Assembly (NCBI GenBank): GCA_963700105.1
Contig: CAVOWL010000004.1
Coordinates: forward strand, 1,364,001-1,428,000
DNA from: CAVUWL01 sp963700105
Lineage (GTDB): Bacteria > Actinomycetota > Thermoleophilia > Solirubrobacterales > 70-9
Length of the DNA stretch: 64,000 bases
Reading direction: 5' to 3'
This document shows, piece after piece, positions 7,482-16,256 of the stretch. Position 1 is the stretch's first letter; each line of letters begins with the position of its first letter. The notes under the pieces are model-generated. The model searched no databases. It saw only the letters and a list, made by a program, of their open reading frames with translations, and was not told where the DNA came from. Both the position numbers and the translations under genes were made by a program.

Positions 7482-8969
7482 GTGCCACCGAGGGTCTCAA
7501 GCTGGCTGACGCCGGCCGCCTGGGTCGCCGCGGTGACGGCGCTCCTGCTGGCCTTATTCCCGGTCGGCTTCCCCAACTACGACACGATCTATGCGCTGCT
7601 GTGGGGCAAGGAACTCGCCCACGGGATGAGCCCCGACTACGGCGCCGCGCTTCCTCCCACCCCCCACCCGCTCGCCGACCTGCTCGGCGTGGTGACGTCG
7701 CCGATCGGCGACGCGGGAACGATAGTGGTGACGATGGCGATCGCCTACGCCTCGCTGGGGCTGGTCACCTATCTGGTCTACCGCCTCGGGTCGCTTTGGT
7801 TTGACCGCTGGATCGGCGTCGTCGCAGCGGCGATCGTGATCACCAGGGCGCCGTACCTCTCCAATGGCCTGGTCGCCTACATCGACCTCCCCTACATAGC
7901 CCTCTGCCTCGGCGCCCTGGTGATCGAGACGAAGCGCCCACGCTGTGGGTGGCCGGTCTTGGCGATGCTCGTGCCAGCGGGGCTGCTGCGACCGGAGGCC
8001 TGGCTCTTCTCCTGCGCTTACCTCGCCTACCTGGCGCTGGACATCGAGCAAAGGCCGGGTGCGCAGTCGGGGGTGCTGCGCGCCTGGCGGCTGCGCTGGC
8101 GGCGGGAGCGCAGCTCGCGCGAGCTGGCCGGCCTGGTGATTGTGGCCCTGCTCGCTCCGCTCGCCTGGGTGCTGTTTGACTCGGCCACCACGGGCAACCC
8201 CCTCTACTCCCTCAACGGCACCCAGAAAACGGTCGAAACGTTGCGGCGCCAGACCGGCCCGGTCGACCTCATCCTCTACGGACCGCGCCGGCTCGGCGAA
8301 GTTCTCCAGTGGCCGGGGATGATCGGCGCCGCCGGGGGGCTGGTGTTCGGCTTCGCCTTCCTGCGCCGCCGCTCGGCGCTCGGCATCGCGGCCGCGCTCC
8401 TCGCCGGGGCCGCGTTCGCCATCCTCGCCTGCGCCGGCCTGGCGATCATCGCCCGCTACACGATGCTCGCGGCCGCGGTGCTCTCCGTCTTCGTCGCGCT
8501 GGCCCTGCTCGGCTGGCGCCTACTGGAGCCCGGGCATCCCTGGCGGCGGCGCTGGCAGCTCTTCGCGGCGATCGTCGTCGCGATGTTCGCGATCTGGCTT
8601 CCCAATCAGTGGAACCTTGACTCGACGGTCAGCACCGACGTCACCAACCAGGGAAACATCGAGCGAGCCCTCACCCATCTCGTCGAAGCGGGCGCCTTCA
8701 AGCCCCTCTGCGGGCCGATCACGGTCCCCAACCACCGCGCCGTTCCGCGCCTCGCCTTCGGACTCGGGGTGAAGCCAACCGATATCCGCAGCGCCACCGA
8801 GCAGGGCATCCCCAGCCACGGTTACTTCGTCGACCCGACCAGCGAGTTCGTGATCCACAACTTCATCCTCGATCCCAACGACCCGACCCGGTTCTCTCTG
8901 AGCCCCCCCCACGGCTTTCACTTCGTCACCGAGAATCAGTCCTGGAAGGTCTATCGGCGCTGCCGATGA
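7482..8969 (+). CDS. Multi-pass membrane glycosyltransferase-like protein (PMT/ArnT fold, family uncertain)
   Basis: About 495 aa with about ten hydrophobic segments spread from residue 10 to 400. A large hydrophilic loop follows the first helix (NYDTIYALLWGKELAHGMSPDYG...PHPLAD). This Asp-containing loop is where GT-C enzymes of the PMT/ArnT type place their catalytic acid. The C-terminal 100 residues are soluble and extracytoplasmic. A lipid-linked sugar donor is inferred, not seen. I chose the GTG at 7482 just before the first helix because the dnaX start is only 82 bp away; the frame opens at 7407. No clear ribosome binding site was found. Confidence 0.7.
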   Translation: MPPRVSSWLTPAAWVAAVTALLLALFPVGFPNYDTIYALLWGKELAHGMSPDYGAALPPTPHPLADLLGVVTSPIGDAGTIVVTMAIAYASLGLVTYLVYRLGSLWFDRWIGVVAAAIVITRAPYLSNGLVAYIDLPYIALCLGALVIETKRPRCGWPVLAMLVPAGLLRPEAWLFSCAYLAYLALDIEQRPGAQSGVLRAWRLRWRRERSSRELAGLVIVALLAPLAWVLFDSATTGNPLYSLNGTQKTVETLRRQTGPVDLILYGPRRLGEVLQWPGMIGAAGGLVFGFAFLRRRSALGIAAALLAGAAFAILACAGLAIIARYTMLAAAVLSVFVALALLGWRLLEPGHPWRRRWQLFAAIVVAMFAIWLPNQWNLDSTVSTDVTNQGNIERALTHLVEAGAFKPLCGPITVPNHRAVPRLAFGLGVKPTDIRSATEQGIPSHGYFVDPTSEFVIHNFILDPNDPTRFSLSPPHGFHFVTENQSWKVYRRCR

Positions 8970-9017
8970 GGGTTCGACCCAAGCCAGCGCGAACGGGGGC
9001 GCACCGCTGCCCTCAAA

Positions 9018-9848
9018 CTAACCAGCGTGCTCGACCGCTTCGATCGCCGCGTGGGTAGCCGCGGCGAGATCGGGATCGCCAAGGCTGATCCCAGGGGGCA
9101 GCTCGACGTGAAGTTCGTCTGAGGCATCGATGCGAACCCGCGAAGAGCTCGAGCGGGAGTCGAGCACGTGTCCACCGTGCTTTCGATCTGCGCTGATGAA
9201 GTGCAGGTGCAGGCCGCCCACCTCGATGCCCTCGATGTAGCTCGGAAATCGAAATCCGACCATCGTGCCCTCGACCTCGCGCAGCTCAAACACGGATTGC
9301 TGGGCGAGGACCTCGGCCAGCGCTCGGTAAGGCGGCGATTGGCGCGGCACCGAGCGGGCGTGGATCGACTCGAACTCACCGTCGATGCGGACCGCGAATG
9401 AGCTCGCAGCTTCGGGGGCGAGCTGATCGAGCCTCGCCAGCAGCTCGGCCTCTGAGGCGGCGGGCGCGATCCGCTCATCGACCGTCGGCACAAACCGGGT
9501 CAGCACCGCAAAGGGCGTCATCTCCTCGTCGCCAATCGGATGGATCGCGCCGCTTATATCGGCCCTATGGAAGCGCCCCTCGAGGCAGATCATCTCGCCG
9601 TTTAGACCGTTCAGCGTTCCCAGGCCGAGGTCCCCGTGGCAGCGCAGCTCGGCGAAGCTCAGATCGCCATCGTAGGCGCCGCTCAAAAGCGCGCCGATCG
9701 TCGAGGCCTGAAATAGGACGTGGGGCTCTCGCTCGGCGAGCAGTTCCGCTCGTCGCATCGACTCGACGTGCAGCGACCGGATCCAGCGCTCATCAATCAC
9801 GACGGCAGTCTTCCACCGTTTGGCAGGGGATAAAAGTGGACCGTGCAC
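9018..9848 (-). CDS. budA: Alpha-acetolactate decarboxylase
   Basis: Converts acetolactate to acetoin with a zinc cofactor. The protein contains the family landmarks LFQASTIGALLSGAYDGDLS (residues about 45-64), the GDLGLGTLNGLNGEMI stretch and, in the second half, GLHLHFISADRKHGGHV, whose histidines bind zinc. Length is 276 aa from the GTG at 9848. A GTG about 17 codons later (ValIleAspGlu) also has a plausible ribosome site and would give the common family length. No acetolactate synthase or acetoin reductase lies next to it in this window. Confidence 0.88.
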   Translation of the reverse strand: MHGPLLSPAKRWKTAVVIDERWIRSLHVESMRRAELLAEREPHVLFQASTIGALLSGAYDGDLSFAELRCHGDLGLGTLNGLNGEMICLEGRFHRADISGAIHPIGDEEMTPFAVLTRFVPTVDERIAPAASEAELLARLDQLAPEAASSFAVRIDGEFESIHARSVPRQSPPYRALAEVLAQQSVFELREVEGTMVGFRFPSYIEGIEVGGLHLHFISADRKHGGHVLDSRSSSSRVRIDASDELHVELPPGISLGDPDLAAATHAAIEAVEHAG

Positions 9849-9898
9849 CCGCCCCTTGAAGCGAGGTCCCCGGGCGTGCCCGTCGCGTTTGGCTCAGG

Positions 9899-9990
9899 CC
9901 GGGCTTACCTGCGGCACCCGCGGCATCCGCTTAAGGCTGCTTCCTTCCGGACCTGACCTGGTTCGCGTGCCCACGTCGCGCAGGACCCGG
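9899..9990 (-). ncRNA. ffs: Signal recognition particle RNA (bacterial small type)
   Basis: The minus strand contains the SRP RNA apical core CAGGTCAGGTCCGGAAGGAAGC followed by AGCC, in two overlapping pieces: CCAGGTCAGGTCCGG and GGAAGGAAGCAGCC. The flanks pair into one long hairpin (CCTGCG with CGCAGG, GTGGGCAC with GGTGCC, outer CCGGG with CCCGG). This is the 4.5S-like RNA that binds Ffh and targets nascent membrane proteins. The ends are set from the outermost pairing and may be a few bases off. Confidence 0.93.
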
Positions 9991-10150
9991 CCGTCAACAC
10001 CGCTCGCGGCGTACTGACCCCGAAGGCCAGCCCCTCAGAACGGGATTCGGCCCCGCTAGAGCGGATTGCGGGTTACAGGGCACCGCTGATTCCCCACCTA
10101 GCACGGTCCGCAACTGATCCTACCCTCTCCGGCGTAGGATCGCCGCCACC

Positions 10151-11365
10151 GTGATCGACGTAGATACCTCCTCATTCTTTGCGATCGTCAGCGTCGCCGC
10201 GCTGGCGGCGATCACGGTGGCGGTGCTGCCGAGCCGCTTTGCACCGCCGGTCGTCGTGCTCGAGCTGGTCTTGGGGATCGCGATCGGCCCCCAGGTTCTC
10301 GACCTCGCCCACAGCGATGCCTTCATCACCTTCTTCTCCAACCTCGGGCTGGGAATGCTCTTTTACTTCGCGGGCTATGAGATCGACTTTCAGAGAATCG
10401 AGGGCAAGCCGCTGCGACTCGGTGCGATCGGCTGGGGCCTCTCGGTCGCACTGGCCTACGGAATCGGCGGCGCCCTCGCGGCCGCGGGAATCATCGTTTC
10501 CTTCCTCTACACCGGCTCGGCGATGGCGACGACCGCGATCGGCACCCTGATTCCGATCCTGCGCGATACGGGGGAGCTGAAGACGCGTTTCGGCACCTAC
10601 CTGCTGGCGGCGGGGGCCTGCGGGGAGTTCGGCCCGGTCTTGCTGATCACCCTGGTGCTCTCGACCAGCCAGCCCCTCCACAAGGCCGTGATCCTGCTCG
10701 GCTTCATCCTGCTGGCCCTAGCGGTGGCGCTGAGCTCGGTGCGATTGGTCTGGAAAGGCTGGCCGGCGCTGGAGCGCACCTTCGAGGCGAGCAGCCAGCT
10801 CGCGGTGCGAATCACGGTGGTGCTCGTCTTCGGCCTGGTCTTATTGGCCAGCCAGCTCGGCCTCGATGTCTTGCTGGGAGGCTTCGTCGCCGGGATGATC
10901 ACCCGAGCGGCGCTCAAGGGTCATGAGCTGTCGGTGTTTGAGTCAAAGCTGACCGCGGTTGGATTCGGCTTCTTTGTCCCCTTCTTTTTCGTCACCAGCG
11001 GATTGCAGTTCGACCTCAACGCGCTCGGCTCCAGCAGCGCCCTTTTGAAGCTGGCGCTTTTTTTGTGCCTCTTCGTGATCGTGCGCGGCACCCCGGCCGT
11101 GCTGCTCTACCGAGGCGTGCTCAGCATGCGAGAGCGCGCCGCCTTGGCGTTTTACTGTGCCACCGAGCTGCCGCTCGTGGTCGCGATCACAACCCTCGCG
11201 ATCGCCGCCGGACACATGCGCCACTCCACCGCCGCCGGATTAGTCGGCGCGGCGATGCTCTCAACCCTGATCTTTCCCTTCGTTGGCCTCGCCCTGAAGA
11301 AGCGAGCCGACCTTGGCGAGGGCGAGGGCCCCGGCGACAGCGAGCAAGCCCCGGCCCTGGCATGA
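10151..11365 (+). CDS. Cation:proton antiporter (CPA2/Kef-type)
   Basis: 404 aa integral membrane protein with about 11-12 hydrophobic segments and no large soluble domain. It has the Na+/H+ exchanger fold: an N-terminal block (VVVLELVLGIAIGPQVL), a central FYFAGYEIDF and the internal repeat LLGGFVAGMI followed by FFVPFFFVTSGLQFDL. The ion (K+ or Na+) cannot be assigned. The TrkA-N regulatory domain of KefB/C proteins is missing. The start is GTG at 10151. It converges on an MFS gene across a palindromic hairpin. Confidence 0.85.
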   Translation: MIDVDTSSFFAIVSVAALAAITVAVLPSRFAPPVVVLELVLGIAIGPQVLDLAHSDAFITFFSNLGLGMLFYFAGYEIDFQRIEGKPLRLGAIGWGLSVALAYGIGGALAAAGIIVSFLYTGSAMATTAIGTLIPILRDTGELKTRFGTYLLAAGACGEFGPVLLITLVLSTSQPLHKAVILLGFILLALAVALSSVRLVWKGWPALERTFEASSQLAVRITVVLVFGLVLLASQLGLDVLLGGFVAGMITRAALKGHELSVFESKLTAVGFGFFVPFFFVTSGLQFDLNALGSSSALLKLALFLCLFVIVRGTPAVLLYRGVLSMRERAALAFYCATELPLVVAITTLAIAAGHMRHSTAAGLVGAAMLSTLIFPFVGLALKKRADLGEGEGPGDSEQAPALA

Positions 11366-11372
11366 GCGCCGC

Positions 11373-11394
11373 CCGTGGTCCCGCGGGACCACGG
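11373..11394. terminator. Bidirectional hairpin between convergent genes
   Basis: A perfect 22-bp palindrome (CCGTGGTCCCG/CGGGACCACGG) sits between the stop codons of the antiporter and the opposing MFS gene. There is no T-tract on either side. The position suggests it ends or stalls transcription from both directions. Confidence 0.55.
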
Positions 11395-11396
11395 CG

Positions 11397-12629
11397 CTAG
11401 ATCGTGGCGAGTTCCTCCGCGGCAGGATCGGCGGCGCCGGGGGAACTCAAGCCCTGGGCGCGGATCTGCTCAGAGGAGGGGTAGCGCGCGACCAGGGTGA
11501 GCCCCAGCAGGGAGACCGCCGCCATCGCCAAGAAGGCGGGCAGGGGATCGTGCACGAGCAGCTGCACGATCAGCGCGACGACTAGCCCGCCGAGGTTGCC
11601 AGCCATCCACACGATCGCCCCCGCGGTCCCCGCAGCGGCGCCGGCGAGCTGCTCGGCAACGGTGAGGATGATCGGCAAGGCTGGCAGCAAGACGAAGCCC
11701 AGCACCACGATCGCCGCCGCCCACCCCCCGAGCCACGGCAGCACCCCCAGCGCCACGCAACCAAGGCAGCTGATCACAACGACGCTGCGCATGAAGCTGC
11801 GCTCGGCACCGCGGCGGGCGACGATCGGCGGCAGCACCGCGCAGCCGATGATCCCGGCGACGATCATCCCGACCAGGAGAGCTCCGGCGGTCTGATCGGA
11901 GACGCCGGAGGGGTGCAGGAGGGTCTGCAACCAGGTGGCCAGGGCGACGAAGATGCCAAAACCAACAAAGACCAAGCCACAAAGGGTGCGCATCGCCGGC
12001 AGTTGCCAAAGCGCCTGTGCTGCGCTTCCCTCGATCGCCGCGCTCTCGTTGGTTTCCCGACCCCGAGCTCGCAACGCCAGCGCCAATCCGAGCGCCGCCG
12101 CGACGCCGAGCGCCGCCTCGACCACGAGTAGACGTTCGATCTGGCCGTGACCGCCCAGGGTCGGCCCCAGGATCAGCGCGAGGAGCATCCCCACAAAGCT
12201 GCCGGCCGATCCGACCGCGATCCCAGCCGGGCGCTCGGCGGCCGGCAGGTAGTCCCCGGCGAGCTTGCTGACCGCGCTCAGGATGACCGGCTGGGCGACC
12301 GCGACGGTGACCTGTCCCGCCATCGCCCAGGCGAAGGTGTCTCCCCCCAACCGCAGAACACCGCCGGCGGCCATCAGCGCCCCGCCGCCGGCCAGCGCCG
12401 GTCGAAACCAGCGATCGAGCAGGCGCCCGGCCGGAATCGCCAAAACCACGTAGAGCAGTGGGAAGATCTCCGAGAGCCAGCCGACCGTTGAAACCGAGAC
12501 CCCGTAGTGGTGAGCCGTGTCGGTGTCGATCGCGGCGTAGGTGAGCCAGAGCACCTGGGTTCCCGCACAGACCAAGGCATAGCTGACGATCACCCCCCAA
12601 CCGCCACGGCGCCCGCCCTCAGCGTACAT
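11397..12629 (-). CDS. MFS transporter, 12-TM
   Basis: 410 aa with twelve predicted membrane segments and a central cytoplasmic loop (ALRARGRETNESAAIEG, near residue 205). An MFS motif-A-like loop (PAGRLLDRWFRPAL) follows TM2. The overall pattern resembles the SLC49A/DIRC2-like branch of the superfamily. The substrate cannot be inferred. It is transcribed divergently from the reductase gene starting at 12753. Confidence 0.82.
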   Translation of the reverse strand: MYAEGGRRGGWGVIVSYALVCAGTQVLWLTYAAIDTDTAHHYGVSVSTVGWLSEIFPLLYVVLAIPAGRLLDRWFRPALAGGGALMAAGGVLRLGGDTFAWAMAGQVTVAVAQPVILSAVSKLAGDYLPAAERPAGIAVGSAGSFVGMLLALILGPTLGGHGQIERLLVVEAALGVAAALGLALALRARGRETNESAAIEGSAAQALWQLPAMRTLCGLVFVGFGIFVALATWLQTLLHPSGVSDQTAGALLVGMIVAGIIGCAVLPPIVARRGAERSFMRSVVVISCLGCVALGVLPWLGGWAAAIVVLGFVLLPALPIILTVAEQLAGAAAGTAGAIVWMAGNLGGLVVALIVQLLVHDPLPAFLAMAAVSLLGLTLVARYPSSEQIRAQGLSSPGAADPAAEELATI

Positions 12630-12752
12630 ACGCCCGCCAACCTCCTCTCGCTTTTTGGAACCAGCGAAGTGCTGCTCCCCGGCTGCACAAACGCTCTGGC
12701 GGGCGCCAGATTATCCCTTTGCTCAGCGGCGAATCGATGCCATTCGGATACC

Positions 12753-13907
12753 GTGGCGGGTATCGCCTCTCCGTCCGCCCAGACCGAGCCTCACCCTCAG
12801 CGTGGCCCGATCGCGGTCTACGGCGCCACCGGCTTCACGGGCACCCTGATTTCGCGCGAGCTACGACGCCGCGGAGCCGACTTCCTGATCGCCGGGCGGG
12901 ACCAAGGAAAACTCGCCACCCTCTCAACGGAGCTCGGTGGGGTCAGGGCGCAGGCGGTTTCGCTGGCCGATTCCAGTGGCCTGCGCGAGCTGCTCGAGCC
13001 CTGCGCGGCGGTGATCGCCTGCGCCGGACCCTTCCTCCTTCACGGCGAGGCTGTTCTCGCCGCCGCCACCGCGACCGGAACCCACTACCTGGACACGACC
13101 GGCGAGCAGCCGTTCATCAGGATGGTCTTTGAGCGCTACGGCAAGCAAGCGGCGCAAGCGGGCGCAAGCCTGATCCCGGCGATGGGCTTTGACTACGCAC
13201 CGGGTGATCTGATCGCGGCTCTTACCGCAGCGCAGATGGGGCCTCTTGAAGAGATCGTGATCGCCTACAACGTGCTGGGGTTTTCGCCCACCCAGGGCAC
13301 CGCGCTCTCGGCACTTGAGATCATGGGCGGGGGCGACCAAGTCTGGCGCGAGGGGGCCTTGAGGCCGGCGCCTCGCAGCGCAGACGGCGGGCGCTGGAGC
13401 TTCCCGGAGCCGATTGGGGAGCAGCGGATGCTGCGCTATCCAGCCGGTGAGCAGATCACCGTACCCCGGCACGTTGAGACGGCGGCGGTTCGTACCATTC
13501 TGAACGGAATGGTCATTCCCGGGGCGCTGATGCCGTTGGCGGTAGCGGGCACTCCGGCCCTCAAACTGGCGATGCGCACACCGCTTCGCCAGGCGGCGGC
13601 CGCTCTGATTGGACGGCTGCCCTCAGGCCCCAGCGAGCGGAGTCGAAGGGCAAGCCGGTTTGTGATCAGCTGTGAGGCGAGGGCGGGATCGCGGGTGCGC
13701 AGGGCAACGGTGAGCGGCTCTGACGTCTACGGGCTGACCGCGGCAGCGCTCGCGGAGGGCGCGATACTGTGCGCGGCGCCGAGCTTTGATCGCCGCGGCG
13801 CGCTGGCGCCCGCGGAGGCCTTTGATCCGCAGACTTTCCTCTCCGCTCTTTCTGATTTCGGCCTCTCGAGTGAGGTTGATCCGCTCCCCGCGCACCCCGG
13901 CCGCTGA
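12753..13907 (+). CDS. Saccharopine-dehydrogenase-like NAD(P)-binding reductase
   Basis: 384 aa. The N-terminus is a Rossmann fold (IAVYGATGFTGTLISREL, residues about 16-33), followed by LIAGRDQGKLATL and a CAGPFLLHGEAV segment. This matches the saccharopine dehydrogenase NADP-binding family that includes mycobacterial trans-acting enoyl reductases. The GTG at 12753 was selected because the frame upstream of it overlaps the divergent MFS start and does not look coding. The substrate is unknown. The C-terminal half is less conserved. Confidence 0.82.
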   Translation: MAGIASPSAQTEPHPQRGPIAVYGATGFTGTLISRELRRRGADFLIAGRDQGKLATLSTELGGVRAQAVSLADSSGLRELLEPCAAVIACAGPFLLHGEAVLAAATATGTHYLDTTGEQPFIRMVFERYGKQAAQAGASLIPAMGFDYAPGDLIAALTAAQMGPLEEIVIAYNVLGFSPTQGTALSALEIMGGGDQVWREGALRPAPRSADGGRWSFPEPIGEQRMLRYPAGEQITVPRHVETAAVRTILNGMVIPGALMPLAVAGTPALKLAMRTPLRQAAAALIGRLPSGPSERSRRASRFVISCEARAGSRVRRATVSGSDVYGLTAAALAEGAILCAAPSFDRRGALAPAEAFDPQTFLSALSDFGLSSEVDPLPAHPGR

Positions 13908-14090
13908 TCGACTCCAAGTCCAGCCCCCCAGCCCGGTGAGACCGTGACCCCCGCAGCGGGCACCGCCTGCCGCGGCCCACAAACACGGAACGCCTGGCCA
14001 ATCTGGGTCTTCGCTTGAGCGGTCCACCCCAACCACTCAGGTGCCCTGGTTGGGGTCGGGTCGGCAGCGATCTGATTCGATTAGGGCGAG

Positions 14091-14726
14091 ATGAGCGCGA
14101 CTGAACGATTCGCTCAGAGCGCATTGATCCTGCTCGGCGCCGGCGCCGCTCTGCTCGGTTGCGGCGCAAGTGGCGAACGGGGCGCCGCGAGGACCAACTC
14201 GGTCGGCACCCTCGCGCGCCCCGAGGCCGCGGAGAGGCCAACCGAAGGGGCTCAGCAAAGTCGTCGACCCCGCCCCAACCCGACGCCCAGCGCCCGGCCT
14301 CCCGCAGCCTCCCCCGATGCCCGCTTCGCGAGGCGGCTATCGCTGATCACCGACGACCTGCAAAACAGCCAGGCGAGCTCAGACGTGCTCGCCGCGATCA
14401 AGGCTCCCGGGGTCGGCGCCTACAGGCGAACCGCCGCGGCTCTCGCCGGCTTTCTACCGAAACTGGATGCCTACTTCGGCCAGACGAGGCAGCTCGATCC
14501 ACCGCCAAGGTGCAGCGCGGCGCGAAGCGCCCTGATCCGCGTCGAGTTGGACACATGGTCGATGTTCGTGCACGCGATACCGCTGCTGCGAGCGAGTCGC
14601 CGCGCCCAATTAAGCGGCGAGATCCTGCGCGAAGAGGTGACCCTCACCGCTTCGCTGCAACACCTGCACTCCGAGCTGAGGCCCGCCGGGGGGGACATTC
14701 ATGCTCAGCTACGCTGCTGCCGGTGA
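14091..14726 (+). CDS. Putative lipoprotein of unknown function
   Basis: 211 aa. An N-terminal hydrophobic stretch ends in the lipobox LLGC (cysteine at about residue 24), so the protein is probably lipid-anchored outside the membrane. A proline/arginine/serine-rich linker (about 45-75) leads to a helical domain with a lone cysteine at PRCSAARSAL. No family recognised. Its last 18 bp overlap the end of the convergent GNAT gene. Confidence 0.65.
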   Translation: MSATERFAQSALILLGAGAALLGCGASGERGAARTNSVGTLARPEAAERPTEGAQQSRRPRPNPTPSARPPAASPDARFARRLSLITDDLQNSQASSDVLAAIKAPGVGAYRRTAAALAGFLPKLDAYFGQTRQLDPPPRCSAARSALIRVELDTWSMFVHAIPLLRASRRAQLSGEILREEVTLTASLQHLHSELRPAGGDIHAQLRCCR

Positions 14727-15191
14727 GTCGGCGAGGAGCTCCATGAGCAGGCCGTCGTGCCAGCCCTCGCCATCGAGATCTCGCTCGTAGCAGCGCATGG
14801 TGCCCACCGGCCTGAATCCAACCTTTTCGTAGGCTCGGATCGCCGCCGCATTTGCGGCTGCCGGATCGACCGTTATCCGGTGGTGGTGGCGCTCGTGGAT
14901 CAATCGATCGACAACGGAGCTGACCACCTCGGTACCGAGTCCGCGCCCATGAAAGGCCGGATCGAGGAACAGATCGATCGCCGCGTGGCGGTATTTGGGC
15001 TCAAGCTCCTCGTGGAATTGGATCAAGCCGGCAATTCTGCCGTCGACCTCGACCGTCAGTCGGGTCGACTCCGGCTCATCGGTGAGCGGGAACCCCGCCG
15101 CCGGAGAATCCCACCAGCGCATCACCTCGGGGATCCGATGAATTCGCAGGAGCTCTGGCGCATCAGCCGCTGAAAGCGGTCGAAGAATCAC
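14709..15191 (-). CDS. GNAT family N-acetyltransferase
   Basis: About 160 aa from a GTG at 15189-15191, which places ILRPLSAADAPELLRIH at the N-terminus as in RimJ/AAC(6')-like acetyltransferases. The acetyl-CoA loop reads HGRGLGTEVV, followed by HHRITVDPAAANAAAIRAYEKVGF (family strand-helix, quoted as HRITVDP and AIRAYEKVGF). The acceptor is unknown; similarity to AAC(6')-Ib-type enzymes is suggestive only. The open frame extends to 15521 across the upstream hydrolase end, so the start is uncertain. Third in a leftward run after gadB and the hydrolase. Confidence 0.8.
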   Translation of the reverse strand: MILRPLSAADAPELLRIHRIPEVMRWWDSPAAGFPLTDEPESTRLTVEVDGRIAGLIQFHEELEPKYRHAAIDLFLDPAFHGRGLGTEVVSSVVDRLIHERHHHRITVDPAAANAAAIRAYEKVGFRPVGTMRCYERDLDGEGWHDGLLMELLADSPAAA

Positions 15192-15339
15192 CCCGGGGCG
15201 CCGTTGCCCTGCAGCCGGGGCCGGGTGCGCAGGGAGATCGAGCCCCCGGGCCTCGCCCGAACCGTGGGGTTTCTCGGTTGCGACCCCGAGGCCGCCTAGA
15301 TCGAGCTGCAGAGCGCGCGCCCGGCTCTTTGGGTGCCCA

Positions 15340-16215
15340 CTACTGCAGGAAATCTTTGAGCAGCTCATTGACCCGCTCGGAGGCATCGTGTTGGACCCAG
15401 TGGGTCGCCTCTGGGAGGCGCTCGACCCGCGCCTTGGGGGCCCATTTTGGGGTCGGGTCGGCAAGCTCGCTCCCCAGGTGTGTGTCGCGCTCGCCCCAGA
15501 TGACGAGGACGGGGGCCTCAATCGGTTTCATCCGCTCCAGCGCGCGCCGGGGTGACTGGCGCAGCGCCGCCCGGTAGTAGTTGAGCATCGCGGTCAAGGC
15601 CCCTGGTTGTGACCAGGCCTCCACGTAGCGCTCCAAATCGCTCTCGCTAAAGGAGGCGGGAGATTCCGCTCGAAGCGAGCGCTTTAGGAAGGAGTACCCG
15701 TCGCGCGCCAATAGCCGCTCTGGCAGCAGCGGAATTTGAAAGAAGAACATGTACCAGCTCTTGCGAAGCTGAGTAAGGGTACGAAAGCCGTCGAGCATGC
15801 GTGCGGGGTGGGGAACATTGAGGATCGCCAAGCGCTCGATCACCTCAGGGTGCTCCATCGCGGTCAGGTAGGCGACGGCGGCTCCCCAATCGTGACCGAC
15901 GACTCGGGCCTTCTCCACCTCGAAGCTGCGGATCAACGCGGCGATGTCAGCGCCGAGCGGGGCAGCGTCGTACTGGCGCCAACCCACGGGCTTCGAGGAG
16001 AGGTTGTAGCCGCGCATATCGGGGGCGATCACGCGGTAGCCGGCCTCGACCAGGAAGGGAATCTGGCGCCGCCACGAGTACCAGAACTCCGGGAACCCGT
16101 GCAGCAGTACCACCAGCGGACCCTCGCCCGCCTCGACGTAGTGGAGGCGAATCCCGTTCACATCCGCGTAGGAGTCGATTAACTCCGACTGTAACTGGCT
16201 GGCTGAACTCTCCAA
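15340..16215 (-). CDS. Alpha/beta hydrolase, epoxide hydrolase type
   Basis: 291 aa, the usual length of soluble epoxide hydrolases. The oxyanion motif is HGFPEFWYSWR (residues about 39-49). The nucleophile elbow reads VVGHDWGAA, with Asp as nucleophile as in epoxide hydrolases and dehalogenases. The acid is in WGERDTHLG and the base histidine in PEATHWVQHD. A cap domain with tyrosines fills residues 130-220. The gene follows gadB by 41 bp and is probably cotranscribed; a biochemical link between the two is not evident. Confidence 0.9.
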   Translation of the reverse strand: MESSASQLQSELIDSYADVNGIRLHYVEAGEGPLVVLLHGFPEFWYSWRRQIPFLVEAGYRVIAPDMRGYNLSSKPVGWRQYDAAPLGADIAALIRSFEVEKARVVGHDWGAAVAYLTAMEHPEVIERLAILNVPHPARMLDGFRTLTQLRKSWYMFFFQIPLLPERLLARDGYSFLKRSLRAESPASFSESDLERYVEAWSQPGALTAMLNYYRAALRQSPRRALERMKPIEAPVLVIWGERDTHLGSELADPTPKWAPKARVERLPEATHWVQHDASERVNELLKDFLQ

Positions 16216-16256
16216 GGTTTGATCCTCCTGGCGTTGTATGAAGGGCTAGGTAACTC

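Noticed and set aside
12507..12752. Upstream extension of the saccharopine-dehydrogenase-like frame
   Set aside because: It overlaps the start of the divergent MFS gene and its sequence is not family-like; the GTG at 12753 fits the domain start.
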